From assembly GCF_028657905.1 (NCBI RefSeq), contig NZ_CP117782.1, positions 3,596,001-3,660,000 of the forward strand: a DNA stretch of 64,000 bases. Direction: 5' to 3'. This stretch comes from Burkholderia sp. FERM BP-3421. Lineage in GTDB: Bacteria > Pseudomonadota > Gammaproteobacteria > Burkholderiales > Burkholderiaceae. The notes below the pieces were generated by a model. The model saw only the letters and a program-made list of their open reading frames with translations. It did not search any database and was not told the DNA's origin. How positions within the stretch are numbered: position 1 is the stretch's first letter; each line of letters starts with the position of its first letter. The translations under genes and the position numbers were made by a program. Positions 28,155-37,570 of the stretch are shown here, piece by piece.

Positions 28155-28179
28155 GGTTCTGCGCATAACGCGCAGAACC
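28155..28179. repeat. perfect 10-bp hairpin between tlpA-like gene and aroQ
   Basis: GGTTCTGCGC (28155-28164) and GCGCAGAACC (28170-28179) with a 5-nt loop. It lies 13 bp past the stop of the thioredoxin gene (minus strand). The following minus-strand bases are not T-rich, so it may be a Rho-assisted end or an RNA-stabilising stem. Confidence 0.55.
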
Positions 28180-28192
28180 AAAATTCACGCGA

Positions 28193-28744
28193 TCAGAGCG
28201 CGTCGAGCGTGCGTTTCAGGGCATCCGGCTGAATTTGCCCCAATTTTGTCTCACGAACCTTGCCGGTTTCGTCGATGACGACCGTGAAGGGCAGCGCGCC
28301 CGCGCTGTTGCCGAACTGGCGGGCGAGGTCCGCGCCCGCGTAGCCGCTGACGAACACCGGGTAGTCGACCTTCACCTTCTGCAGGAAGGCCTTCACGTTC
28401 TTCTCGGAATCGACCCCGATCCCGATGAAACGGATGCCCTTCTTGCGGTATTCGTGCGACAGGCGCACGAGTTCCGGCATTTCCTCGACGCACGGGCCGC
28501 ACCACGAGGCCCAGAAATTGACGACGACCTTCTGGCCCTTGAAAGCGGTCAGCACTTGCGGTTTGCCGTCGGCGTCGGTCATCGGCGCGGCCCACAGCAT
28601 GTCGACCGCGTTGCCTTTCGCGGGCGCGGCCTCGGCCGTGTTCTCGAGCGAGCCGCCGCGCACCCAGTGACCGGCGGCAAAGCCGCCGACGATGGCGATC
28701 GCCGCGACCGCGGCGCCCGCCAGGATTCGTTTGGTATTCATCAT
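28193..28744 (-). CDS. TlpA-type thiol:disulfide oxidoreductase
   Basis: Membrane-anchored periplasmic thioredoxin-like protein, 183 aa. The N-terminal helix (about 7-25) is an uncleaved anchor or signal. The active site WCGPC is at 81-85, in FWASWCGPCVEEMPELV, and the cis-proline region is GALPFTVVID. Such proteins reduce cytochrome c apoproteins or other cysteine substrates. The ATG at 28744 overlaps the stop of the preceding gene (ATGATGA), so the two are coupled. Confidence 0.9.
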   Translation of the reverse strand: MMNTKRILAGAAVAAIAIVGGFAAGHWVRGGSLENTAEAAPAKGNAVDMLWAAPMTDADGKPQVLTAFKGQKVVVNFWASWCGPCVEEMPELVRLSHEYRKKGIRFIGIGVDSEKNVKAFLQKVKVDYPVFVSGYAGADLARQFGNSAGALPFTVVIDETGKVRETKLGQIQPDALKRTLDAL

Positions 28745-29394
28745 CCGTTCAATTCCGCGTTCAAAGGAGTGCCGGCGCCGCCGAGCAGCGCGCGCAGCGC
28801 GTTCGCGTCGGCCCGCGCGAGCCGGCCGCGCGCGTCGGCCCGGACCGCGCCGCGCAGGTCGTCGCTTGTATACAGTGAGACATGCAGGCCGACGGGCTCC
28901 GCGGCGCGGCGCTCGCGCCACAGGAAGCTCAGCGTCTCGACTTCGCCGCGCCCCGCGAAGTGGCGGGTCTCGGATACGTCGTACTGGATGTTCTCGTTCA
29001 GCAGATAGATCGCCACGTCCTTCTGGCTGTCGGAGAAGGTCTGCAGATGGATGTCCGAGTGTGCGTTCGCGGTGCCATTCAGCACGGCGCCCGTGACATA
29101 CGGATTGAATTGCGCGAGCCGTGCCATCCAGGCAAGCGCGATCTCGCGCAGGCGCAGCAGCTCGGCCGGCTGCGTGTCCGACTGGAACAGCGCCAGGTAT
29201 TCGTGCAGTTCCGCCTCGATCTGGTCGTTATCCGGCAGCCATTCGCCCGCAATCCGCGTATCGCCGATCAGCTGGCGCGCGGCCTTGCGCTTGGCGCCCG
29301 CGTAATCGAGCCCATCTTCGGCGATCAGGCGAGCCGCGGCCAGGGCGATTTCCTCGCGCACGCGACGCGGATCGAGTAAGGGTTTTCGAGACAT
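28741..29394 (-). CDS. conserved nucleotidyltransferase-like protein
   Basis: 217-aa soluble protein. Residues about 100-145 (AVLNGTANAHSDIHLQTFSD, then VAIYLLNENI) look like the core of a nucleotidyltransferase-type fold, with GT...SDIHLQ replacing the usual GS...DxD pattern, so activity is doubtful. Homologues in Burkholderia are sometimes labelled UDP-N-acetylmuramate-alanine ligase; nothing in the sequence supports that, and the label may come from the divergent neighbour mpl. Coupled to the TlpA-like gene. Function unknown. Confidence 0.6.
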   Translation of the reverse strand: MSRKPLLDPRRVREEIALAAARLIAEDGLDYAGAKRKAARQLIGDTRIAGEWLPDNDQIEAELHEYLALFQSDTQPAELLRLREIALAWMARLAQFNPYVTGAVLNGTANAHSDIHLQTFSDSQKDVAIYLLNENIQYDVSETRHFAGRGEVETLSFLWRERRAAEPVGLHVSLYTSDDLRGAVRADARGRLARADANALRALLGGAGTPLNAELNG

Positions 29395-29629
29395 GATGCG
29401 CCCATCATACTAGATCGGCCCGCCGCAACCCGCGCGGCGGCAAGCCGCGGCAGCGAGGTCGGTGCGGCGGGCCCGTTGCGGCAAGGCCGGCACGGCGGGA
29501 CCGGCTCGGCGGGACCGTCAGTTACAATAACGGCCTTCGCGCGGCGGCAGGCGCGCCACCCATGCGGGCGGCGCGCGCCGTTGCCGGGCCTACGTCTTCG
29601 ACTCTACGCCGATGCGGCGCGACTGTTCT

Positions 29630-31027
29630 ATGCATATCCACATTCTTGGCATCTGCGGCACCTTCATGGGCGGTCTCGCCGTGCTCGCGCGCGAGGCCGG
29701 CCATACGGTCACGGGGTGCGACGCGGGCGTCTATCCGCCGATGAGCACCCAGCTCGAGGCGCAGGGCATCCAGTTGATCGAAGGATACGGCGTCGAGCAG
29801 CTCGACCTGAAGCCGGACCTGTTCGTGATCGGCAACGTGGTGTCGCGCGGCAATCCGCTGATGGAGGCGATCCTCGACCGCGGGCTGCCGTATACGTCCG
29901 GTCCGCAGTGGCTCGGCGGGCACGTGCTCGCCGGCAAATGGGTGCTGGCCGTCGCGGGCACCCACGGCAAGACCACCACCAGCTCGATGCTCGCCTGGCT
30001 GCTCGAGGACGCCGGCCTCAACCCCGGCTTCCTGATCGGCGGCGTGCCGCTGAACTTCGGCGTGTCGGCGCGGCTCACCGATTCGAGCTTCTTCGTGATC
30101 GAGGCCGACGAATACGACACCGCCTTCTTCGACAAGCGCTCGAAGTTCGTCCACTATCGGCCGCGGACCGCGATCCTGAACAACCTGGAATTCGATCACG
30201 CCGACATCTTCCCCGATCTCGCCGCGATCGAGACGCAATTCCATCACCTGGTCCGCACCGTGCCGGGCCTGGGCCGGCTCGTGAGCAACGGCCGCGAGGC
30301 CGCGCTCGACCGGGTGCTCGCGCGCGGTTGCTGGAGCGAGGTCGAGCGCTTCGGCGTCGACGGCGGCTGGCAGGCGCTGCCTGTCGAGGACGGCGTGCCG
30401 GTCGACGCGCGCTTCGCCGTGTATGCGCGCGGCGAACGGGTCGGCGAGGTCGACTGGGCGGTGCAGGGCGAACACAACCGCCAGAACGCGCTGGCCGCGA
30501 TCGCGGCCGCGCGCCACGTCGGCGTGCCGCCTGCGCAGGCGGCGGCGTCGCTGTCGACGTTCCGCAACGTGAAGCGTCGGATGGAGGTGCGCGGCAGCGT
30601 CGACGGCGTGACGGTCTACGACGACTTCGCGCATCACCCCACCGCGATCGAAACCACGATCGCCGGGCTTCGCGCGCGGATCGGCAGCGAAAACACCCGG
30701 ATCCTTGCGGTGCTCGAGCCGCGTTCGAACACCATGAAGCTCGGCGTGATGAAGGCGCAGCTGCCCGCGAGCCTTGCCGACGCCGATCTGGTGTTCGGCT
30801 ACGGCGCGCCCGGCAGCGGCCGCGACGCGCTCGGCTGGAGTCTCGCCGACGCGCTCGCGCCGCTGGGGGCGAAGGCGCATGCGTTCGACGACCTGCACGC
30901 GCTGGTGAAGGCGGTGACGGCGGCCGCGCGTCCCGGCGACCAGGTGCTCGTGATGAGCAACGGCGGGTTCGGCGGCGTGCATCAGCTGCTGCTCGATGCG
31001 CTGTCGGCGCGCGGGAGCGCCGCGTGA
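29630..31027 (+). CDS. mpl: UDP-N-acetylmuramate:L-Ala-gamma-D-Glu-mDAP ligase
   Basis: Murein peptide ligase that re-attaches recycled tripeptide to UDP-MurNAc. 465 aa. Mur-ligase layout: N-terminal Rossmann part (MHIHILGICGTFMGGLA), ATP loop GTHGKTTT at 110-117, central EADEYDTAFFD and C-terminal domain with VYDDFAHHPTA. The ATG at 29630 gives the family N-terminus; an ATG 18 bp upstream does not. Works in the same recycling pathway as ampD. Its stop overlaps the next start by 4 bp. Confidence 0.96.
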   Translation: MHIHILGICGTFMGGLAVLAREAGHTVTGCDAGVYPPMSTQLEAQGIQLIEGYGVEQLDLKPDLFVIGNVVSRGNPLMEAILDRGLPYTSGPQWLGGHVLAGKWVLAVAGTHGKTTTSSMLAWLLEDAGLNPGFLIGGVPLNFGVSARLTDSSFFVIEADEYDTAFFDKRSKFVHYRPRTAILNNLEFDHADIFPDLAAIETQFHHLVRTVPGLGRLVSNGREAALDRVLARGCWSEVERFGVDGGWQALPVEDGVPVDARFAVYARGERVGEVDWAVQGEHNRQNALAAIAAARHVGVPPAQAAASLSTFRNVKRRMEVRGSVDGVTVYDDFAHHPTAIETTIAGLRARIGSENTRILAVLEPRSNTMKLGVMKAQLPASLADADLVFGYGAPGSGRDALGWSLADALAPLGAKAHAFDDLHALVKAVTAAARPGDQVLVMSNGGFGGVHQLLLDALSARGSAA

Positions 31028-31593
31028 TCCTGTATCTGCACGGGTTCCGCTCGTCGCCGCAGTCCTTCAAGGCGCAACTGCTGGCCGCACGGCTCGCGGA
31101 ACGGGGGCGCGCGGACATCTGGCGCTGCCCGGCGCTGCCGGTGTCGCCGCTCGACGCCGTGGCGGCCGCCGAGGCGGCCGTGGCCGGCGCGGCGGCGGAC
31201 GAGGTGACGGTGATTGGCAGCTCGCTCGGCGGCTACTACGCGACCTGGCTCGCGGAGCGCCACGGCTGGCGCGCGGTCCTGCTGAATCCGGCCACCACGC
31301 CGCAGCGCGACCTCAGTCACCACCTGGGCGAGCAGCCGTTGTGGCACGGCGGCGGCAGCATCGTCGTCGAGCCGCGGCATCTCGACGAACTGGACGCGCT
31401 GCGCGTCGCGGCGATCACGCGGCCCGAGCGCTACTATCTGATCGCGGCGACGGGCGACGAAGTGCTCGATTACCGCCAGATGCTCGCGCACTATCCCGGC
31501 GCGCGCACCCGGGTGATCGAAGGCAGCGATCACGGCATCAGCGAATTCGCCGACTATCTCGACGACGTGCTCGCTTTCTGCGACGTCCGCTAG
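31024..31593 (+). CDS. YqiA/YcfP-like alpha/beta hydrolase
   Basis: 189-aa small esterase. N-terminal ILYLHGFRSSPQS holds the oxyanion HG; the nucleophile is S67 in IGSSLGGYYA; the catalytic His is in GSDHGISEF near the end, and ATGDEVLDY supplies the acid. YqiA in E. coli hydrolyses acyl-CoA and short esters. The start is a GTG at 31024 overlapping the mpl stop (GTGA). Confidence 0.88.
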   Translation: MILYLHGFRSSPQSFKAQLLAARLAERGRADIWRCPALPVSPLDAVAAAEAAVAGAAADEVTVIGSSLGGYYATWLAERHGWRAVLLNPATTPQRDLSHHLGEQPLWHGGGSIVVEPRHLDELDALRVAAITRPERYYLIAATGDEVLDYRQMLAHYPGARTRVIEGSDHGISEFADYLDDVLAFCDVR

Positions 31594-31701
31594 TCGGTCA
31601 GTCGGCCGGGGCGGCCCGGCCAACCGCACACACCATCCAACGCGGCGCGGCGTCTCCCTCGCGGGAGGCGCGGCGCCCTGAAGTCTGAACGAGAGTACTG
31701 A

Positions 31702-33840
31702 GTGAACGTTTTCTTCGAGGAATCGGGCAGTTTCAAGGCGGGCAGCGTGCTGTCCCGCCAGGGCGACGCCTTTCAGGTCGAATTGCCGGGCGGCCGGCGC
31801 GCGAAGGTCCGCGCGAAGGACGTGCTGATCGAATTCGAAAAACCCGCCGCGGGCGAACTGATGCAGCAGGCGGACGCCGCCGCGCAGCAGATCGATCTCG
31901 ATTTTCTGTGGGAATGCGCGCCGGAGGAGGAGTTCGCCTATGGCGCGCTCGCCGACGACTACTACGGCGCGGGCTACGGCGCGGTCGAGCGCGCGGCGCT
32001 GGTGCTGCGCCTGCACGCCTCGCCCGTCTATTTCCGCCGCAAGGGCCGCGGCCAGTATCAGCGCGCGCCCGAGGAGCAGCTCAAGATGGCGCTCGCCGCG
32101 CTCGAACGCAAGCGTCAGCAGGCGCTCGTGCAGGCGGGCTACGAGGAGGAACTGAAGGCGGGCCGGCTGCCCGAGGCATTCGCGGGCAAGGCGCTCGCGC
32201 TGCTCACGCGGCCGGACAAGAATTCGATCGAATACAAGGCGCTCGAATCGGCGGCCGGCGCGCGCGGCGAATCGGCCGCGCGGCTGATGCTCGAATGCGG
32301 CGGCATTCCGTCCGCGCGCGCGCTGCACGAGGCGCGCTTCCTCGCGGAATTCTTCCCGCACGGCACGGGCTTCCCGCCCGTCACGGTCGGCGCGCTGCCT
32401 GATGACCTGCCGCGCGCGAACGTCGAGGCGTTCTCGATCGACGACGTGACCACCACCGAGATCGACGATGCGTTCTCGGTCGAACACCTGTCCGACGGCC
32501 GGATCCGGGTCGGCGTGCACATCGCGGCGCCCGCGCTCGGCGTGACGCGCGGCGACGCGGTCGACGCGATCGCGCGCGCGCGGCTGTCGACCGTCTACAT
32601 GCCCGGCGACAAGATCACGATGCTGCCGGACGACGTCGTCGAGGTGTTCACGCTGAAGGAGGGCGACTACCGTCCGGCGCTGTCGCTCTACATCATCGTC
32701 AATCGCGAGACGCAGGAGATCGTCGCGAACGAGACCCGCGCCGAACGGGTGTTCATCAAGCACAACCTGCGCCACAACACGCTCGACGAGCTGGTGACCG
32801 AGGATTCCCTCGCGGCCGGCAGCGGCGAGTATCCGCACAAGGATGACATCGCGGTGCTGTGGCCGCTCGCGCAGGCGCTGTTCGAGAAGCGCCAGGTCGC
32901 GCGCGCCGGCTACGGGCTGAAGCGCGAGGTGCAGCGCAACACCGACTTCAACTTCTACGTCGAAGGCGAGCACGTGACGATCACGCCGCGCCGGCGCGGC
33001 TCGCCGCTCGACCTGATCGTGTCCGAGCTGGCGATTCTCGCGAACTCGACCTGGGGTGCGTTCCTGCACGACCACAGCGTGCCCGGCATCTACCGCTCGC
33101 AGCGCGCGTTCGGCATGCCGAGCGGCCCGAAGCGCACCCGCATGCAGACCAGCGCCGCGCCGCACGAAGGGTTGGGCGTCGCGCAGTATGCGTGGAGCAC
33201 CTCGCCGCTGCGCCGCTACGTCGACCTCGTCAACCAATGGCAGCTGCTCGCGTGCGTGCAGCATGGCGTGACGGCGAAGCTCGCCGCGCCGTTCAAGCCG
33301 AAGGACGCCGATCTCTATGCCGTCGTGCAGGGCTTCGACGACACCTATGGCGCGTACGCCGACCACCAGCGCCGCATGGAGTATTTCTGGTGTCTGCGCT
33401 GGATCACGCAGGAGGGCCGCAAGCAGGTGGCCGCGACCGTCGTGAAGGGCGACCTGGTGCGCCTCGAGGAAGTGCCGCTGCTGCTGCACGTGCCCGCGCT
33501 CGGCGTGCATGCGCGCGGCACGCGCGTGCTGCTCGACGTGATGTCGATCGACGAACTGACGGTCGAGGCATCGGTGCGGCTCGTGAGCGTGCTTGACGCG
33601 CCGGTCGTGTCGGGCGGCGAGCCGGCCGACGATGAGGACGAGGCGGGCGACGAAACGCCGGGCGACGATTCGCCGGGCGACGACTCGCCGGGCGACGACT
33701 CGCCGGGCGACGAAACCCTGCTCGACGCCGCCGACGCATCGGCCGAGAGCGAAGCGGAAGCGCTTGCCGAGGCGCCGGAGGCCGACGCAACGCCGGCGGA
33801 CGAGCCCGCGGCGGACGGCAACCCGGAGCGGGCGGCATGA
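31702..33840 (+). CDS. RNase II/R-family exoribonuclease
   Basis: 712-aa RNB-domain 3'-5' exonuclease. The catalytic block SIDDVTTTEIDDAFSVE (about 249-265) has the metal-binding aspartates. Before it lies a divergent cold-shock-like N-terminus; after it HIAAPAL, YRSQRAFGM and YAWSTSPLRRYVDLVNQWQL. The C-terminus is an acidic, Ala-rich tail of about 75 residues with a GDDSP repeat (15-bp units, about 33656-33714). The start is a GTG at 31702. It overlaps aroE by 4 bp. It is shorter than E. coli RNase R and lacks a clear S1 domain. Confidence 0.88.
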   Translation: MNVFFEESGSFKAGSVLSRQGDAFQVELPGGRRAKVRAKDVLIEFEKPAAGELMQQADAAAQQIDLDFLWECAPEEEFAYGALADDYYGAGYGAVERAALVLRLHASPVYFRRKGRGQYQRAPEEQLKMALAALERKRQQALVQAGYEEELKAGRLPEAFAGKALALLTRPDKNSIEYKALESAAGARGESAARLMLECGGIPSARALHEARFLAEFFPHGTGFPPVTVGALPDDLPRANVEAFSIDDVTTTEIDDAFSVEHLSDGRIRVGVHIAAPALGVTRGDAVDAIARARLSTVYMPGDKITMLPDDVVEVFTLKEGDYRPALSLYIIVNRETQEIVANETRAERVFIKHNLRHNTLDELVTEDSLAAGSGEYPHKDDIAVLWPLAQALFEKRQVARAGYGLKREVQRNTDFNFYVEGEHVTITPRRRGSPLDLIVSELAILANSTWGAFLHDHSVPGIYRSQRAFGMPSGPKRTRMQTSAAPHEGLGVAQYAWSTSPLRRYVDLVNQWQLLACVQHGVTAKLAAPFKPKDADLYAVVQGFDDTYGAYADHQRRMEYFWCLRWITQEGRKQVAATVVKGDLVRLEEVPLLLHVPALGVHARGTRVLLDVMSIDELTVEASVRLVSVLDAPVVSGGEPADDEDEAGDETPGDDSPGDDSPGDDSPGDETLLDAADASAESEAEALAEAPEADATPADEPAADGNPERAA

Positions 33841-34685
33841 ACGCCGTGCGCGACCAGTACGCGGTGATCGGCAATCCGGTCGCGCACAGCAAGTCGCCGT
33901 TCATCCATGCCCGCTTCGCCGAGCAGACGGGCGAGGCGCTCGACTACACGCACCGGCTCGCGCCGCTTGACGGCTTCGTCGAGTCGGTGCGCGCGTTCGC
34001 CGCCGCCGGCGGCCGCGGACTCAACGTCACGGTGCCGTTCAAGCTCGAAGCGCATGCGCTTGCCGACACGCTGTCGCCGCGCGCGGCCGCGGCGGGCGCG
34101 GTCAACACACTGCGCATCGATGCGGCGGGCATCCACGGCGACAACACCGACGGCGTCGGGCTGGTGCGCGACATCGAAGCGAACCTCGGCGTGCGTCTCG
34201 CCGGCGCGCGGATCCTGCTGCTCGGCGCGGGCGGGGCGGCGCGCGGCGTGGTGCTGCCGATGCTCGAACGCGCGCCGCTGTCGCTGACGATCGTCAATCG
34301 CACGGCGAGCAAGGCGGAGCAACTGGCCGGCCAGTTCTCGCAGGCTGCGCACGAGGCGGGCTGCACGCTCGCGGGCGGCGGGGCCGAGCGGGTCGGGCGC
34401 GCGCCCTACGACGTGATCGTCAACGCGACGGCGGGCAGCCTCGACGCGGCGCTGCCCGAGTGCGACCCGGCCGCGTTCGGCGCAGCGACGCTCGCCTACG
34501 ACATGATGTACGGCGCGCAGCCGACGGTGTTCATGCAGCACGCGACGGCGCTCGGCGCGCGCGCGGCCGACGGGCTGGGCATGCTGGTCGAGCAGGCGGC
34601 CGAATCGTTCCGGATCTGGCGCGGCGTGCGCCCCGACAGCGCGCCGGTGCTGGCCGCCCTGCGCGCGGCCCTGAGCCGGTCTTGA
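33837..34685 (+). CDS. aroE: shikimate dehydrogenase
   Basis: NADP-dependent enzyme of the shikimate pathway. 282 aa. Substrate motif NPVAHSKSP (13-21), catalytic K69 in NVTVPFK, D105-type aspartate in GDNTDGVG, dinucleotide loop GAGGAARG and the NADP-contact NRTASKA. The ATG overlaps the RNase stop (ATGA), so translation is coupled. Confidence 0.96.
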   Translation: MNAVRDQYAVIGNPVAHSKSPFIHARFAEQTGEALDYTHRLAPLDGFVESVRAFAAAGGRGLNVTVPFKLEAHALADTLSPRAAAAGAVNTLRIDAAGIHGDNTDGVGLVRDIEANLGVRLAGARILLLGAGGAARGVVLPMLERAPLSLTIVNRTASKAEQLAGQFSQAAHEAGCTLAGGGAERVGRAPYDVIVNATAGSLDAALPECDPAAFGAATLAYDMMYGAQPTVFMQHATALGARAADGLGMLVEQAAESFRIWRGVRPDSAPVLAALRAALSRS

Positions 34686-34687
34686 GC

Positions 34688-35437
34688 GTGCTGCCGCGAC
34701 ACGGCGGCGCGGCCGGCGTCGGGGTGGCCCGGCGCGCGGGTCCGCTGCGCTGGCTGGTCTACGCGTCGCTCGTGCTGGCCGGCGCGTGGGCCGCGACCCA
34801 ACTCTATTATTTCGCGCAGATCGGCCTGTGGGCGGTGCTCAATCCGTCGTCGACCGCCTTCATGCGCGCCGACGCGTGGCGCCTGTCCGCCGCGCAACCG
34901 CCCGTCGCGATCCAGCACCAGTGGGTACCCTACGAGCAGATCTCGCGCAACCTGAAGCGCGCGATCATCGCGTCGGAAGACGCCGACTTCGCGAACAACA
35001 ACGGCTATGAAGTCGACGCGATCCTGCAGGCGTGGGAGCGCAACAAGGCAAAGGGGCGGATCGTCTCCGGCGGTTCGACGATCAGCCAGCAGCTCGCCCG
35101 CAACCTGTTCCTGTCGAGCCAGAAGAGCTACGTCCGCAAAGGCCAGGAACTGATCATCACCTGGATGCTCGAGACCTTGCTGGACAAGGAGCGCATCTTC
35201 GAGATCTATCTGAATTCCGTCGAGTTCGGCAAGGGCGTGTACGGCGCCGAGGCCGCCGCGCGCTACTACTACCGGGTGCCCGCGAGCCGCCTGAGCGCAT
35301 GGCAGGCGGCCCGGCTCGCGGTGATGCTGCCGAGTCCGAAATATTTCGACGCGCATCGAGGTTCGCCCTATCTCTCGCAGCGCGCGGGCGTCATCACCCG
35401 GCGCATGGGCGCGGCCGAGCTGCCGGCCTCGCAGTAA
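34688..35437 (+). CDS. mtgA: monofunctional peptidoglycan transglycosylase
   Basis: Inner-membrane GT51 enzyme that polymerises lipid II. About 249 aa. One N-terminal membrane helix (about 20-42) precedes the catalytic domain with IIASEDADFANNNGYE (catalytic Glu), GGSTISQQLARNLFLS, and YLNSVEFGKGVYGAEAAARYYY. No transpeptidase domain. Start uncertain: the GTG at 34688 is chosen; a TTG at 34682 overlapping the aroE stop would add two residues. Pairing with aroE is conserved. Confidence 0.92.
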   Translation: MLPRHGGAAGVGVARRAGPLRWLVYASLVLAGAWAATQLYYFAQIGLWAVLNPSSTAFMRADAWRLSAAQPPVAIQHQWVPYEQISRNLKRAIIASEDADFANNNGYEVDAILQAWERNKAKGRIVSGGSTISQQLARNLFLSSQKSYVRKGQELIITWMLETLLDKERIFEIYLNSVEFGKGVYGAEAAARYYYRVPASRLSAWQAARLAVMLPSPKYFDAHRGSPYLSQRAGVITRRMGAAELPASQ

Positions 35438-35868
35438 GCCGGGCGCGCGCTCGCGCATCCCCGTTTCCCCCTCAGGTTTTCTTCGCCTTCGTGAAGCGTC
35501 GCGGAAAGCGGCTTTCAAAACGGCTACGCGTCGTCTGTTTCGATTACTTCATCTATTTCAGGCTCCTGATCAATGGTTGGCCGCGGTCGGCCATTGGTAA
35601 CCAAAGTGTGCGCGGGATTGTCGGTTTGAGCGCCGTCGACAGCACTGCCAATGAAATAGTCAGCTGAATGAATGGTGTTGGTCTGAATCAAAAACATGCA
35701 ATTGAAAGGACAAAATTCCACCTGTTTCTTTCAAATGTTTCCGTATTTTTCAAAACGAATGGCCTCGCGTATATTGGCCCTCGCCTTGGCTTATCGGCCG
35801 ATCGAGCAAGGTGGGGGGCCGCCTGACCGGCAGCTCGGCACGACAACACGAAAAGAAGGAAAACGACT
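35438..35868 (+). other. AT-richer gap upstream of the S10 peptidase
   Basis: 431 bp with no supported gene, visibly more AT-rich than its flanks between about 35540 and 35770. A candidate promoter for the peptidase is TTTTCA (35747-35752), 17 bp, TATATT (35770-35775). AGAAGGAA lies 7 bp before the peptidase start. A minor dyad CAATGG/CCATTG lies around 35572-35597. Reading frames here on both strands lack family features. Confidence 0.4.
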
Positions 35869-37491
35869 ATGCCAGCGAGTAAAACGAAGCTGTTATTAGG
35901 AATGGTTTTCTCTTCGCTGCTTCTGGCGGCATGCAACGGCGACGACGGTGGTCCAGTCGCGAGCGCCGCCAGCGTGAGCAGCACGGTGAACAACAGCGCG
36001 GCATCCGCCGACCAGCCTTACGCCGATCCCAATCGTTATTCGTCCAGCCCCCGCGCGTCGTTGAGCGCGGCGGCGGCCACCGAGAAGGCGGCCGTCACGC
36101 ACCACCAGATCACGCTGAACGGCAAGACCATCAGCTACACCGCCACCACCGGGCATCTGGTCGCGCGCAATCCGCAAACCGGCCAGCCCGAGGCCTCGTT
36201 CTTCTACATCGCGTACACCGCCGACAACCAGCCGGCCGCGCAGCGCCCGGTCACGTTCTTCTACAACGGCGGCCCGGGTTCGTCGACGGTCTGGCTGCAC
36301 CTCGGCTCGTTCGGACCGAAGCGGATCGAGACGAGCGACCCGAACACGCCCTCGCAATTCCCGTTCGTCGACAACGCGGAGAGCCTGCTCGACACGACCG
36401 ACCTCGTGTTCGTCGACGCGGTCGGCACGGGCTACTCGGAAGCGGTCGCGCCGAACACCAACCAGACCTTCTGGGGCGTCGACGAGGATGCCGGCGTGTT
36501 CCGCGATTTCGTGGTCCGCTATCTGGCCGCGAACCAGCGCGGCGCGTCGCCGAAGTATCTGTTCGGCGAGTCCTACGGCACGCCGCGCACCGACGTGCTC
36601 GCGAACCTGCTCGAGACGGCCGGCGTGAAGCTCGACGGCGTCGTGCTGCAATCGTCGATCCTCAACTACAACAGCAACTGCGACATGGCGAGCAGCGGCG
36701 TGGGCAACGGCAACGACGGCACGAGCGCGGTCAGCTGCGCGGGCTACGCACCGAGCTACGGCGAGGTCGGCGCGTACTACCGGCTCGACAACCCGAACCC
36801 GGGCGACCCGGCGCAGTACGCGGACCAGATGCGGCTCCTGACGGCCGGCACCTACGTCCCGGCGGTGAACGCCTATCTCGCGAGCAACACGCCGCCGAGC
36901 GCGGCGCTCGTGACGACGATGGCGAACGCGACGGGCGCGCAGGCCGCGCTGTGGAGCGCCGACTTCAACCTGCTGCCGACGACCTACGACAACAGCTACC
37001 AACTGGCGTTGATCCCGGGCACGCTGATCGGCCGCTACGACGCGCGCGTGAACGTGCCGGTCAACAGCCCGCTGGCCTCGGAGGGTGATCCGTCGAGCAC
37101 CTTCATCACGCAGCCGTTCACGAGCACGATCGGCACCTATCTGCCCAACGTGCTCAAGTACTCGGCGAAAACGGCCTATGCTGTAGAGAGCAACGCGATC
37201 AACACCTGGGACTGGAGCCACGACGGGCTGGCTATGCCGGACACGATTCCCGACCTGGCCGCGGCGCTCACGCTCAACCCGTCGCTCAAGGTCCTGTCCC
37301 TGAACGGATATCACGATCTCGCGACGCCGTTCTATCAGACGGAGCTGGATCTGGCCCGTCTCGGCACGCAGCCCAACCTGACCTTCCAGCACTACTCGGG
37401 CGGACACATGATCTATCTGGACGACACGTCGCGGCCGCTGGAGAAGGCGGACCTGGTGGCGTTCTACCAGGCGGCGCCCGCCGCGCGCTGA
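35869..37491 (+). CDS. S10-family serine carboxypeptidase-like lipoprotein
   Basis: 540-aa exported peptidase. Lipobox LLAAC ends at C22, so it is probably outer-membrane attached. The alpha/beta-hydrolase catalytic set of family S10 is complete: NGGPGSST at 133-140 (oxyanion), S235 in FGESYGTPR, D483 in NGYHDLATP and H513 in YSGGHMIYL. Residues 23-75 are a low-complexity Ser/Ala spacer. It probably trims peptides outside the cytoplasm; substrate unknown. The S10 family is best known from plants and fungi but common in Burkholderia. Confidence 0.92.
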   Translation: MPASKTKLLLGMVFSSLLLAACNGDDGGPVASAASVSSTVNNSAASADQPYADPNRYSSSPRASLSAAAATEKAAVTHHQITLNGKTISYTATTGHLVARNPQTGQPEASFFYIAYTADNQPAAQRPVTFFYNGGPGSSTVWLHLGSFGPKRIETSDPNTPSQFPFVDNAESLLDTTDLVFVDAVGTGYSEAVAPNTNQTFWGVDEDAGVFRDFVVRYLAANQRGASPKYLFGESYGTPRTDVLANLLETAGVKLDGVVLQSSILNYNSNCDMASSGVGNGNDGTSAVSCAGYAPSYGEVGAYYRLDNPNPGDPAQYADQMRLLTAGTYVPAVNAYLASNTPPSAALVTTMANATGAQAALWSADFNLLPTTYDNSYQLALIPGTLIGRYDARVNVPVNSPLASEGDPSSTFITQPFTSTIGTYLPNVLKYSAKTAYAVESNAINTWDWSHDGLAMPDTIPDLAAALTLNPSLKVLSLNGYHDLATPFYQTELDLARLGTQPNLTFQHYSGGHMIYLDDTSRPLEKADLVAFYQAAPAAR

Positions 37492-37570
37492 CGCCCCGGC
37501 CGGCCGACGGACGCGCGCGCGGCGCGCGCCGTCGCACGGCCGACGACCTCATTTCCAATTGGAGCCTGAC

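Noticed and set aside
35688..35993. 101-codon minus-strand frame with a hydrophobic stretch
   Set aside because: Its hydrophobic part is antisense to the peptidase signal peptide; coincidence.
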